Shown here: piece after piece, positions 44,122-51,932 of the stretch | Position numbering within the stretch: position 1 is the stretch's first letter | Layout of the letters: each line of letters begins with the position of its first letter | From: CAVALG01 sp045576295 | Lineage (GTDB): Bacteria; Bacillota; Clostridia; Oscillospirales; Acutalibacteraceae | Reading direction: 5' to 3' | Length of the DNA stretch: 64,000 nucleotides | Assembly (NCBI GenBank): GCA_045576295.1 | Contig: JAZNGF010000021.1 | Location: forward strand, 1 to 64,000 | The notes under the pieces: model-generated | Seen by the model: the letters and a program-made list of their open reading frames with translations, nothing else | Told to the model about the DNA's origin: nothing | Databases searched by the model: none | Made by a program: the position numbers and the translations under genes

Positions 44122-45351
44122 TTACGGCTTTAGCGCCTTAATAATGCTTTCGGCGGTTGCTTTTGCCGTGCCTTGCGACTGGGCGGTATGCTCTGCTAAC
44201 TTTTCATATAGCGGGCGGCGCTCGTTATAAAGCTCGGCTAAATTTCGCGATTTCGAAATTGGCCTGCCCTTTGTTGGCAACTCTGACAGTTCGCGTTTTA
44301 TCCATATGGCGGTGCTGTTTTGGCGAATAACATCATGGTTTTCGGGCGTTACAACTATTCCGCCGCCGGTTGCAATAACCGCGCCCGACATTTTGCAAAA
44401 CTCTGCGCAAACCTCGGATTCAATTTTTCTAAAGCCCTTTTCTCCCTGTGTTTCGAAAATCTCGGGGATGCTGCAGCCTGCCTTTTTAACAATTTGCTCG
44501 TCTAAATCATAAAACGGGCGATTTAGTGTTTTGGCAATTTCCTTGCCAACGCTGCTTTTGCCGCACCCGGGCATTCCAATTAAAACTATATTTTTGGTTT
44601 GGTATTCAATTTCGGCAGTTATTTTATCGATAATTTCATCAGCAATTTCGCGCCCTGTGAAATATTCGGCCGCTTCTTTTGCCTGCGCTGCAAGCATAGG
44701 CAAGCCCCCAATATTTTTAATGCCAAGTGCTTCGGCTTGAAGAAGCAGAGCTGTTTTATGGGGGTTATAAATAACGTCGATAACACCTTCGCAATTTTTA
44801 AATTCGGCAAGGCTGATGGGGGATGAACCGTTATTCGGGAACATTCCAACAGGCGTTGTGTTAACAATAATTTCGGCATCAAAGTGGCGCGAAATATTTT
44901 GGTAATTATCTTCTCCGTTTCTTGAAATAACGGTAACGCTTAAAGCACACATATCTTCTAAAACGGCGCGCGCAGTGAGCGAAGCTCCGCCGCTTCCAAG
45001 GATGATTGCCTTTTTACCCTTTACTTTGGTGCCGCTTTTGTTTATAAGGTGCAAAAACCCAAAATAATCGGTGTTGTGGCCAAAAAGGAGCCCGTTTTTA
45101 TTGCAAACGGTGTTAACGCAGCCAATTTTTTTGGCTCTTTCAGAAACCTCATCGCAGGCGTGAAACGCCTTTATTTTATAGGGGATTGTAACATTAATTC
45201 CTGAAAAGGGGCGGTTTTTTAAAAAATCATCGGCACCACTTGGCGAGAATTCAAACAGCTCATAACTGTAATCGCCCAAAAACGAGTGAATTAAGGGCGA
45301 AAAGCTGTGCGGCAGGTGCTCGCCTAACAGGCCGTAAATATTGTTTGGCAT
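44122..45351 (-). CDS. aroE-aroK: fused shikimate dehydrogenase-shikimate kinase
   Basis: 409 residues joining two steps of the shikimate pathway. Residues 1-about 248 are AroE (LLGEHLPHSFSPLIHSFL, GINVTIPYK with the catalytic Lys, GSGGASLTARAVLEDM NADP site). Residues about 253-409 are AroK, with Walker A GMPGCGKSS at 259-267, DLDEQIVKKAG and ATGGGIV. The protein reduces 3-dehydroshikimate and then phosphorylates shikimate. Both halves keep key motifs, so it should be bifunctional. Last gene of the aro operon, 3 bases after pheA. Confidence 0.92.
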   Translation of the reverse strand: MPNNIYGLLGEHLPHSFSPLIHSFLGDYSYELFEFSPSGADDFLKNRPFSGINVTIPYKIKAFHACDEVSERAKKIGCVNTVCNKNGLLFGHNTDYFGFLHLINKSGTKVKGKKAIILGSGGASLTARAVLEDMCALSVTVISRNGEDNYQNISRHFDAEIIVNTTPVGMFPNNGSSPISLAEFKNCEGVIDVIYNPHKTALLLQAEALGIKNIGGLPMLAAQAKEAAEYFTGREIADEIIDKITAEIEYQTKNIVLIGMPGCGKSSVGKEIAKTLNRPFYDLDEQIVKKAGCSIPEIFETQGEKGFRKIESEVCAEFCKMSGAVIATGGGIVVTPENHDVIRQNSTAIWIKRELSELPTKGRPISKSRNLAELYNERRPLYEKLAEHTAQSQGTAKATAESIIKALKP

Positions 45352-45354
45352 AGT

Positions 45355-46512
45355 TTATCCCACCGTTTCGCTGTAGCTTCCAAGATATTTAAACTCATCG
45401 CACATTTCATCAAGCTCGCAAATAAGCTGAACAAACTCTTCGGAATAAATGGAAGTTTTAAGGTCGAAATAGAACATAAATTCAAAGTCGCTATCGGGTA
45501 ATGGGCGGCTTTCAAGTTTGATAAGGTCGATTCCCAGTGCATAAAAACGCGATAACACCTTGTAAAGTGAGCCGGGTTTATGCGGCAGCACCATCATAAG
45601 GCTTGTGCGGTCGGCCCCCGGGTAGATTTCAAGGTCTTTCGAAATGCATATAAACCTTGTGTGGTTGTTGCCTTCGTCTTGAATTCCTCTTTTAAGGCAC
45701 TGAAGGCCGTAAATGTCGGCGCAGTCGTGCGAGCAGATTGCCGCAATATCATCGCGGCCTGATTCTGCTATAATTTTTGCCGCAACGGCGGTGTTTTCGC
45801 AGGGGGTAACCTTAACGCCTTTAAGCGATTTTATAAAACCGTCGCACTGATTTATCGCCTGCTCGTGCGAGAGGATTTCCTTAATGTTTTCAATCTTTGC
45901 GCCTTTTTTAGCAACCAAAGAATGGTCGATTTTAACCCTAACACTGCGAACAATGTTAAAGTTATTTGAAATCATTAAATCGTAAACCCTTTTAACCGAG
46001 CCCGCTGTGCTGTTCTCAATCGGGATAACGCCATATTTGCAAAGCCCGCCGGCAACGGCCGAAAATACGCCTTCAAAACTTGAAGTGTACATAATTGATG
46101 GGTTTTTGAATATAATTTCGCAAGCCTTTTGAGAGTTTGCGCCCTCAGCCCCTTGGCAGGCAACCTGTGCCGCCGGGGGGAAAAGGTTGGGTGTGTTTTC
46201 GAGTGAACCCTTAATTGCTTTGTAAAGCTCGGTGTCGGCCTTGATTAGCCTGTTTTGATAAGAACGGCTAAGCTCGAAAACAAGTGAATATAAAACCCTC
46301 ATATATTCGCGCATTTCGGGGCTTGATTTTTCGGCAATCGAGCAAAGTTTTTCGCGTTCGCGTTTTGCATCTAAAACAGGGAGCGAGTTTTGCCTTTTAT
46401 ATTCCGAAATATCGGCGGCAACGCCCATTCTTTCTTCAATAAGTGCAATTAATTTTTCATCGATACCGTCGATTTTGCCTCTTAATTCGTTTAAATCAAG
46501 TGTGTTGCTCAT
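45355..46512 (-). CDS. pheA: bifunctional chorismate mutase/prephenate dehydratase
   Basis: 385-residue P-protein. N-terminal AroQ-type chorismate mutase (about 1-85; LRGKIDGIDEKLIALIEERM), prephenate dehydratase (about 110-290; ACQGAEGANSQKACE, GVIPIENSTAGSV, NNHTRFICIS), and a C-terminal ACT domain (about 300-380; MMVLPHKPGSLYKVLSRF, ESRPLPDSDFEFMFY) for Phe feedback. Makes phenylpyruvate. Start overlaps the aroC stop by 4 bases (ATGA). Confidence 0.94.
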   Translation of the reverse strand: MSNTLDLNELRGKIDGIDEKLIALIEERMGVAADISEYKRQNSLPVLDAKREREKLCSIAEKSSPEMREYMRVLYSLVFELSRSYQNRLIKADTELYKAIKGSLENTPNLFPPAAQVACQGAEGANSQKACEIIFKNPSIMYTSSFEGVFSAVAGGLCKYGVIPIENSTAGSVKRVYDLMISNNFNIVRSVRVKIDHSLVAKKGAKIENIKEILSHEQAINQCDGFIKSLKGVKVTPCENTAVAAKIIAESGRDDIAAICSHDCADIYGLQCLKRGIQDEGNNHTRFICISKDLEIYPGADRTSLMMVLPHKPGSLYKVLSRFYALGIDLIKLESRPLPDSDFEFMFYFDLKTSIYSEEFVQLICELDEMCDEFKYLGSYSETVG

Positions 46513-47531
46513 AATGTCACCTCATATTTTTTGTTTTCGAGAATTTCATCGAATAATACTATCGCTAAAGCCGCTTCCACGCAGGGCAGCGCTCTTGGAA
46601 CAATGCACGGGTCGTGCCGCCCGTTTATTTGAAGTTCGGCGTTTTGGTGTTTCGATAGGCTAACGCTTTGCTGTGGCTTTGAAATTGAAGGCGTTGGCTT
46701 AAATGCAACGCGGAATTCTATTGGCATTCCACTGCTGATTCCGCCCAAAATTCCGCCGTGATTATTGGTTGCGGTTTTAATATTGCCATCTTCATCTACA
46801 AAGAATTCGTCGTTATTTTCTGATCCCTTCATTTCGGCGGCGGCAAAGCCTGCGCCAAATTCAATTCCCTTAACAGCGGGGATGCCGAACATCATTTGCG
46901 AAATTCGGTTTTCAAGCCCATCGAACATTGGCTCGCCTAAGCCCACAGGCACGCCTTCGGCGCGGCATTCGATTATTCCGCCAACCGAATCGCCATCGGC
47001 TCGCGCCTCATCAATAACCTTTAAAAGCTCTTCGTAACTGCCCGTTATTCCGCCAATGCTTTTAATTTCGGCCTTAACGGTAATTCCAAGCTTTTTAAGC
47101 TGTTGCAGGCAAATTCCTCCTGCAATGCATAAGGGGGCCGTAAGCCTGCCCGAAAAATGCCCGCCGCCGCGAACATCCTGGTGGCCGCCGTATTTCACGT
47201 TTGCAGTGAAATCTGCGTGCCCCGGGCGGGGCGAATCAACAATATTGCTGTAATCTTTCGAACGCGTGTCGCCATTTTTTATCATAGCGCTAAGTGGAGC
47301 GCCGCAGGTTATTCCGTTCACAGCGCCCGATAAAATCACAGGAGCGTCGGCCTCTTTACGTGCGGTTGTGTGTGCGCCTTGGCCAGGGGCTCTTCTGGCC
47401 ATGAACTCTAAAAGTTCGGCTTCGTTTATTTCTAACCCTGCGGGCAGCCCGTCAACCGTAACGCCAATGGCTTCAGAGTGGGATTGCCCCCATACCGAAA
47501 TTTTTATATTTTTTCCAAATGTGCTGCTCAT
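46509..47531 (-). CDS. aroC: chorismate synthase
   Basis: 340 residues. Signature regions SVWGQSHSEAIGVTVDGLPAG, RRAPGQGAHTTARKEADAP, RPGHADFTANVKYGGHQDVRGGGHFSGRLTAP and GRHDPCIVPRALP are all present. FMN-dependent conversion of EPSP to chorismate. ATG 47531 with GGAGGAAA upstream is the start and overlaps the aroA stop by 4 bases; a longer reading would intrude into aroA. Confidence 0.95.
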   Translation of the reverse strand: MSSTFGKNIKISVWGQSHSEAIGVTVDGLPAGLEINEAELLEFMARRAPGQGAHTTARKEADAPVILSGAVNGITCGAPLSAMIKNGDTRSKDYSNIVDSPRPGHADFTANVKYGGHQDVRGGGHFSGRLTAPLCIAGGICLQQLKKLGITVKAEIKSIGGITGSYEELLKVIDEARADGDSVGGIIECRAEGVPVGLGEPMFDGLENRISQMMFGIPAVKGIEFGAGFAAAEMKGSENNDEFFVDEDGNIKTATNNHGGILGGISSGMPIEFRVAFKPTPSISKPQQSVSLSKHQNAELQINGRHDPCIVPRALPCVEAALAIVLFDEILENKKYEVTL

Positions 47532-48802
47532 AAATTTTCCTCCACCTGCCCGCCGAGTTTTGCGAAATCTTCCCAAAAATGGGGGTAGGATTTTTCTACT
47601 GCTTTAGCGCCTGTGATAGTAACAGGGTTTTCGCAAACAGTGGCCGCTATTGCGGCCGACATTGCTATTCTATGGTCGCCAAAGCTATCCACTGTGGCGC
47701 CGCCTGAAAGCGGCTTGCCGCCGTTTATTATAAGCCCGTCGGCTGTAATGCTTATACCTACGCCAATTGAACTTAAAATTGAATGCACCGTTTCAAGCCT
47801 GTCGGATTCTTTAATTCTAAGCCTTTCGGCATTTTTAATAACACCCTTTTTGCACAAAACGCTAAGCGCCACCGAAATTATAGGAACAAGGTCGGGGATA
47901 TTAGCGGCATCAATTTCGATGTATTCGGTGATTTTGCCTGCTGGGTGAACCGTAACGCTGTTCCCCCTTATTTCGGTTCGGCAATTTAGCCTTTGAAGAA
48001 CATTTAAAATAGCCGAATCGCCCTGAAGTGATGCAAAATTAAGCCCCGTGCAGGTGAGCGCCGAATTTGAAATAGCGCCCGCAACCAGCCAAAACGCAGC
48101 GTTCGACCAATCGCCCTCAACTGCCATATCACCCGGTGTTTGGTAGCGCTTGCCGCCTAAAATCGTGTAGGATGTGCCTTCGTATTCATCGGTTATGCCG
48201 AACATACTTCTAACCTGTTCGGTTATTTTAATGTAGCCAATCGATTCAATTTTCCCCGTAAGGGTGAGTGTGCTGCCGCCTTCAAGCAGGGGAAGCGCGA
48301 ATAAAAGCCCACTAATAAACTGCGATGAAACATCGGCCGCAATTTGGTAGCTTCCCGGTTTAAGCGCGCCCGAAACGTGAAGTGTGTCGTCACCGAGCTT
48401 TTCAATTAAAACGCCGTGCTTTTTAAGCTCGCCATCAAGCGGAGAGAGAGGGCGTTCACCAAGTCTTCCGTGCATTTTAATGGTGGTGTCGGCCCCGAGG
48501 GCTGCAATAACCGGCAACAAAAACCTAAGTGTTGAGCCGCTTTCGCCGCAATCGATGAATGCCTTTTCGGGAACATTTTTAATGGGTTTAACGTTATATC
48601 CGCCTGGGAATGCCTCGATTTTGGCGCCAAGACCCGCAAGGCACTGTGCGGTGGCTTCAATATCTTTCGAAGTGGCTGGGCAATGTATCACAGTGGGTGC
48701 GCTCGACAGCGCCGCGCATATAAGCGCGCGGTGAGCCACCGATTTCGACGGTATTGCCGCGATGCTGCCCGAAAGCATTTTAGGGTTTACATTCACCGTC
48801 AT
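47528..48802 (-). CDS. aroA: 5-enolpyruvylshikimate-3-phosphate synthase
   Basis: 424 residues. KSVAHRALICAALSS (substrate lysine), GESGSTLRFLLPV, and RIKESDRLETVH are the EPSP synthase motifs. Condenses shikimate 3-phosphate with phosphoenolpyruvate. Overlaps aroB and aroC by 4 bases each, evidence of tight translational coupling. Confidence 0.95.
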   Translation of the reverse strand: MTVNVNPKMLSGSIAAIPSKSVAHRALICAALSSAPTVIHCPATSKDIEATAQCLAGLGAKIEAFPGGYNVKPIKNVPEKAFIDCGESGSTLRFLLPVIAALGADTTIKMHGRLGERPLSPLDGELKKHGVLIEKLGDDTLHVSGALKPGSYQIAADVSSQFISGLLFALPLLEGGSTLTLTGKIESIGYIKITEQVRSMFGITDEYEGTSYTILGGKRYQTPGDMAVEGDWSNAAFWLVAGAISNSALTCTGLNFASLQGDSAILNVLQRLNCRTEIRGNSVTVHPAGKITEYIEIDAANIPDLVPIISVALSVLCKKGVIKNAERLRIKESDRLETVHSILSSIGVGISITADGLIINGGKPLSGGATVDSFGDHRIAMSAAIAATVCENPVTITGAKAVEKSYPHFWEDFAKLGGQVEENL

Positions 48803-49854
48803 ATCATGCCCGCCTTTATAAATTCTTTTATATCCTCTATTCCGAATTTTATAAGTTTAGTGTCGCCAACCGAGTGGGGAACCACCAAATTTATAGTGCC
48901 GCCTGTTCGCTTTTTATCTGAAAGCATTATGGTGTAAAGCTCTTCGGCTGAAAATTCGGTTTCTGTTGGGAGGCCTAAACGCTTTAAAACGCCAATTATT
49001 TCATCGCGTGCTTCACTGCTGCAAAGGCCGTTTTTGCAGGCGGCAGACGCTATGATTGCCATGCCGATGCCAACGGCACTGCCGTGAGAAACCTTAAAGC
49101 CACTTAAAAGCTCAATCGCGTGGGCAGGGGTGTGCCCTAAATTCAGAAGTTGGCGGCGGCCCTTGTCGAACTCGTCGTCGTTCACTATGTCGCGCTTCAT
49201 TTCAACCGAACGGGTTATAACATATTCGGTATCGAATTCGGTTCCATTGTTTTTTAAATGCTCAAAAAGCTCTGTATCGCCCAAGATGCCATATTTTATG
49301 GCTTCGGCGCAACCGTCGCGGAAAATTTCGGGCGGCAGGGTTTTAAGGGTTGAATAATCGCAAACAACCAAACTCGGCTGATAAAATGCGCCAACCAGGT
49401 TTTTGCCCGCGTTAATATCAATTGCGGTTTTGCCCCCAACCGATGAATCAACCGCCGCCAAAAGGGTTGTTGGAACCTGAATAAACCCAATTCCCCTTAA
49501 ATATGTTGCGGCGGCAAAGCCTGCCATATCGCCTGTAACACCGCCGCCGAGCGCTAACACAGCATCGCTTCGGGTTAGGTGGTTTTCGGCTAAAAATTCT
49601 AAAATGTTTATGTAGGTGTTAAAATTTTTCGAAGCCTCGCCGTTTTTGAAAACAAATTTAACCGTTTCAAATCCCGCATTTTCGAGCGAATTTACAGCGG
49701 TTTTCGAGTAAAGTTCATCAACAATATCATCGGTTATAACGGCAATTTTGCAGGGCTTTGAAACGTTTTTAACGTATTCGCCAAGGTTTTTAAGTATCCC
49801 ATCGCCTATGATGATTTCATATTCTTTTGAAGCGTTAACCTTAACCCTTGTCAT
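48799..49854 (-). CDS. aroB: 3-dehydroquinate synthase
   Basis: 351 residues. NAD site in LALGGGVTGDMAGFAAATYLRG, TTLLAAVDSSVGGKTAID, metal-ligand regions DGCAEAIKYGIL and LLNLGHTPAHAIE. Converts DAHP to 3-dehydroquinate. Four-base overlaps with tyrA upstream and aroA downstream. Confidence 0.95.
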   Translation of the reverse strand: MTRVKVNASKEYEIIIGDGILKNLGEYVKNVSKPCKIAVITDDIVDELYSKTAVNSLENAGFETVKFVFKNGEASKNFNTYINILEFLAENHLTRSDAVLALGGGVTGDMAGFAAATYLRGIGFIQVPTTLLAAVDSSVGGKTAIDINAGKNLVGAFYQPSLVVCDYSTLKTLPPEIFRDGCAEAIKYGILGDTELFEHLKNNGTEFDTEYVITRSVEMKRDIVNDDEFDKGRRQLLNLGHTPAHAIELLSGFKVSHGSAVGIGMAIIASAACKNGLCSSEARDEIIGVLKRLGLPTETEFSAEELYTIMLSDKKRTGGTINLVVPHSVGDTKLIKFGIEDIKEFIKAGMI

Positions 49855-50684
49855 CTGCCGTCAATCTCCTCTTTGCGTTTTCTTCCTTCGTCGAAAAGTT
49901 CTGTTAACTCCTGAATATTGCCCGCTTCAATAGCCTCTTTATATTTTGTTAGGCTGTTTATAATGTTGCTGATTTCTAAAAGCATATTTTCTTTATTTTC
50001 AATGCAAAGTTCGGCCCACATATTGGGGTTAAGCCAGGCAACGCGGGTTAAATCTTTATAACTTCCTGCAGAAAAGCCCTTGTGGCTTTCGGCGGTGGGG
50101 CTTTTAACGTATGCGTTTGAAACAACGTGCGCAAGCTGCGAAGTGAATGCAATCATTTTGTCGTGTTCTTCGGCTGTTGAAACGGTTATTTTGCCAAAGT
50201 TCGCAGGGGATAATAACCCTTTAACGGTGTTAAGCAGTTCAATGTCATCGAGCCTGGGCGGAACTATAACCATTGGCGCGCCCGAAAACATATTTGAGCG
50301 CGAATGCTTAAAGCCCGAATTGTGGGTGCCCGCCATTGGGTGCCCGCCTATAAAGGTGAAGCCGTAGTTTTGGGCAACGGGAAACAGCTCGCGGCAAACT
50401 TCGGCCTTTGTTCCGCAGCAGTCGATAACAAATGCGTTTTTATTAATCTTATCAGCCGCCATTTTTACATATTCAATTGATGCTTTCGGGTAAAGCGCAA
50501 CCAAAATAAGGTTGCACTGCCCAATGTTATCATCATTTAGTTCTTCATCAACAACGCCCGACATAACCGCAAAATCGGTAACGGTTTTGTTAATGTCGAA
50601 AGCCAAAATGCGGTGCCCTGCCTTTTTATAGCAGCGCGCAAGCGAGCCTCCTATAAGCCCTAAGCCAACAACTCCAACTGTCAC
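49851..50684 (-). CDS. tyrA: prephenate dehydrogenase
   Basis: 277 residues. Rossmann fold GVVGLGLIGGSLA, HPMAGTHNSGF and LAHVVSNAYVKS are typical of the TyrA dehydrogenase without an ACT domain. Makes 4-hydroxyphenylpyruvate for tyrosine. Starts at the base next to the DAHP synthase stop. Confidence 0.93.
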   Translation of the reverse strand: MTVGVVGLGLIGGSLARCYKKAGHRILAFDINKTVTDFAVMSGVVDEELNDDNIGQCNLILVALYPKASIEYVKMAADKINKNAFVIDCCGTKAEVCRELFPVAQNYGFTFIGGHPMAGTHNSGFKHSRSNMFSGAPMVIVPPRLDDIELLNTVKGLLSPANFGKITVSTAEEHDKMIAFTSQLAHVVSNAYVKSPTAESHKGFSAGSYKDLTRVAWLNPNMWAELCIENKENMLLEISNIINSLTKYKEAIEAGNIQELTELFDEGRKRKEEIDGR

Positions 50685-51683
50685 TTAAATAACCTCCCGA
50701 ACCTTTGCTACCTTTTCTGCCACATCTTTAAACTGGGCAGGGGTTAGCGACTGTGCGCCGTCGCACAAAGCGTGAATTGGGTCGTTATGAACTTCAATCA
50801 TAAGTCCGTCGGCCTTGCAGGCTGCTGCTGCCAACGCCATAGGTTCAACAAGTTTTGAAATACCTGTTGCGTGGCTTGGGTCAACAATAACGGGTAAATG
50901 AGAAATATCGTGAAGCATTGGAACTGCCGCAAGGTCGAGCGTGTTCCTTGTGAATGTTTCAAATGTGCGAACACCGCGCTCACATAAAATTATGTTGCCA
51001 TTACCTTCCGACATAATGTATTCCGCGCTCATAAGAAGCTCTTTCATGGTGTTGGCAAGGCCGCGCTTTAAAAGAATTGGCTTGTTTGTTTTGCCAAGTT
51101 CCTTTAAAAGCTCAAAGTTTTGCATATTGCGCGCACCAACCTGAATAAGGTCAACCTCTTCAAAAAGGGGCAGGTGGTTTGCGTTCATAATTTCGGTAAC
51201 AATGGGCATACCGGTTTCTTTTTTAGCTTCAATTAAAAGTTCAAGCCCATCGGCCTTAAGGCCTTGGAAATCATATGGCGATGTGCGCGGTTTGAATGCG
51301 CCGCCGCGAAGAAGTGTTGCGCCTGCCGCCTTAACATCGCGTGCAACGCTTATAATTTGTTCTTCCGATTCAATCGAGCAAGGGCCTGCAATAATTGCAA
51401 AGTTACCTCCGCCGATTTTAACTCCGCCAACGTCAACAATAGTGTCGTCGGGGTGGAATTTACGGTTGCACTGCTTAAAAGGCTCTGAAACCCTTTTAAC
51501 CGAATGAACCATTTCAAGGCTTTCTAAAAGCTCGGTGTCGATCTTGCTTGTGTCGCCGACAAGGCCTAAAACGGTGTATTCCTGACCTTCGGAAAGGTGA
51601 ACCTCAATTTGTTGCGATTTTAACCAGTTAATAAGGTGGTCGCGTTGGTCGGTTGTGGCGTTGTTTTTTAATACAGCAATCAT
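50685..51683 (-). CDS. aroF: 3-deoxy-7-phosphoheptulonate synthase (type I-beta, FL domain)
   Basis: 332 residues. N-terminal ferredoxin-like regulatory domain (about 1-75; DQRDHLINWLKSQQIEVHLSE) as in Thermotoga-type DAHP synthases, where it mediates Tyr/Phe inhibition, followed by the TIM barrel (FAIIAGPCSIESEEQ, RGGAFKPRTSPYDFQGL, PVIVDPSHATGI, GLMIEVHNDP). Commits phosphoenolpyruvate and erythrose 4-phosphate to the pathway. ATG 51683 follows AGGAAACT; a longer in-frame reading would extend into the attenuator. First enzyme gene of the aro operon. Confidence 0.95.
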   Translation of the reverse strand: MIAVLKNNATTDQRDHLINWLKSQQIEVHLSEGQEYTVLGLVGDTSKIDTELLESLEMVHSVKRVSEPFKQCNRKFHPDDTIVDVGGVKIGGGNFAIIAGPCSIESEEQIISVARDVKAAGATLLRGGAFKPRTSPYDFQGLKADGLELLIEAKKETGMPIVTEIMNANHLPLFEEVDLIQVGARNMQNFELLKELGKTNKPILLKRGLANTMKELLMSAEYIMSEGNGNIILCERGVRTFETFTRNTLDLAAVPMLHDISHLPVIVDPSHATGISKLVEPMALAAAACKADGLMIEVHNDPIHALCDGAQSLTPAQFKDVAEKVAKVREVI

Positions 51684-51700
51684 TTTAGTTTCCTCCAAAT

Positions 51701-51742
51701 TAAAAAATAAAAACCGCACGGGATTCGAGTGATCCTGTGCGG
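51701..51742 (-). terminator. attenuator terminator of the aro operon
   Basis: On the minus strand CCGCACAGGAT pairs with ATCCCGTGCGG (51732-51742 with 51714-51724, one mismatch) and is followed by a T-rich run to 51701. It lies between the leader peptide gene and DAHP synthase, so it would block the operon unless an alternative fold forms. Confidence 0.85.
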
Positions 51743-51778
51743 CCTTAAATTCAGGTTATTATAGATACTAAAAACCTT

Positions 51779-51865
51779 TTATTTACAGCACGAATCACTA
51801 TTACCTTTGTTTGTAAAGTAATAGTAAAAGAAATATGAAGCTGTAAACATACCATTGGTTTTCAT
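51779..51865 (-). CDS. aromatic-rich leader peptide (28 residues)
   Basis: ATG 51865 opens a 28-codon frame ending in TAA. It holds seven aromatic codons in a row, YFFYYYF (residues 11-17), plus one Phe at residue 7, and ends DSCCK. The codons for the Tyr run (TAC TAT TAC) form the 5' arm of a hairpin with GGTAATAGT later in the same gene, and GATTCG near its end can pair with CGAATC in the terminator loop region. This is the layout of ribosome-mediated attenuation. The ribosome binding site is moderate (AAGTGGG). Prediction from sequence only. Confidence 0.75.
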   Translation of the reverse strand: MKTNGMFTASYFFYYYFTNKGNSDSCCK

Positions 51866-51897
51866 AAATTAGTACCCACTTCAAAATTGATAGTAAA

Positions 51898-51926
51898 ATT
51901 ATATCACCGTAAGAATTATTTGTCAA
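51898..51926 (-). promoter_or_regulatory. consensus sigma-A promoter of the aro operon
   Basis: Minus-strand TTGACA (51921-51926), 17-base spacer, TATAAT (51898-51903): both hexamers match consensus exactly. The leader peptide begins about 33 bases downstream of the -10. Confidence 0.92.
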
Positions 51927-51932
51927 CAAAAA

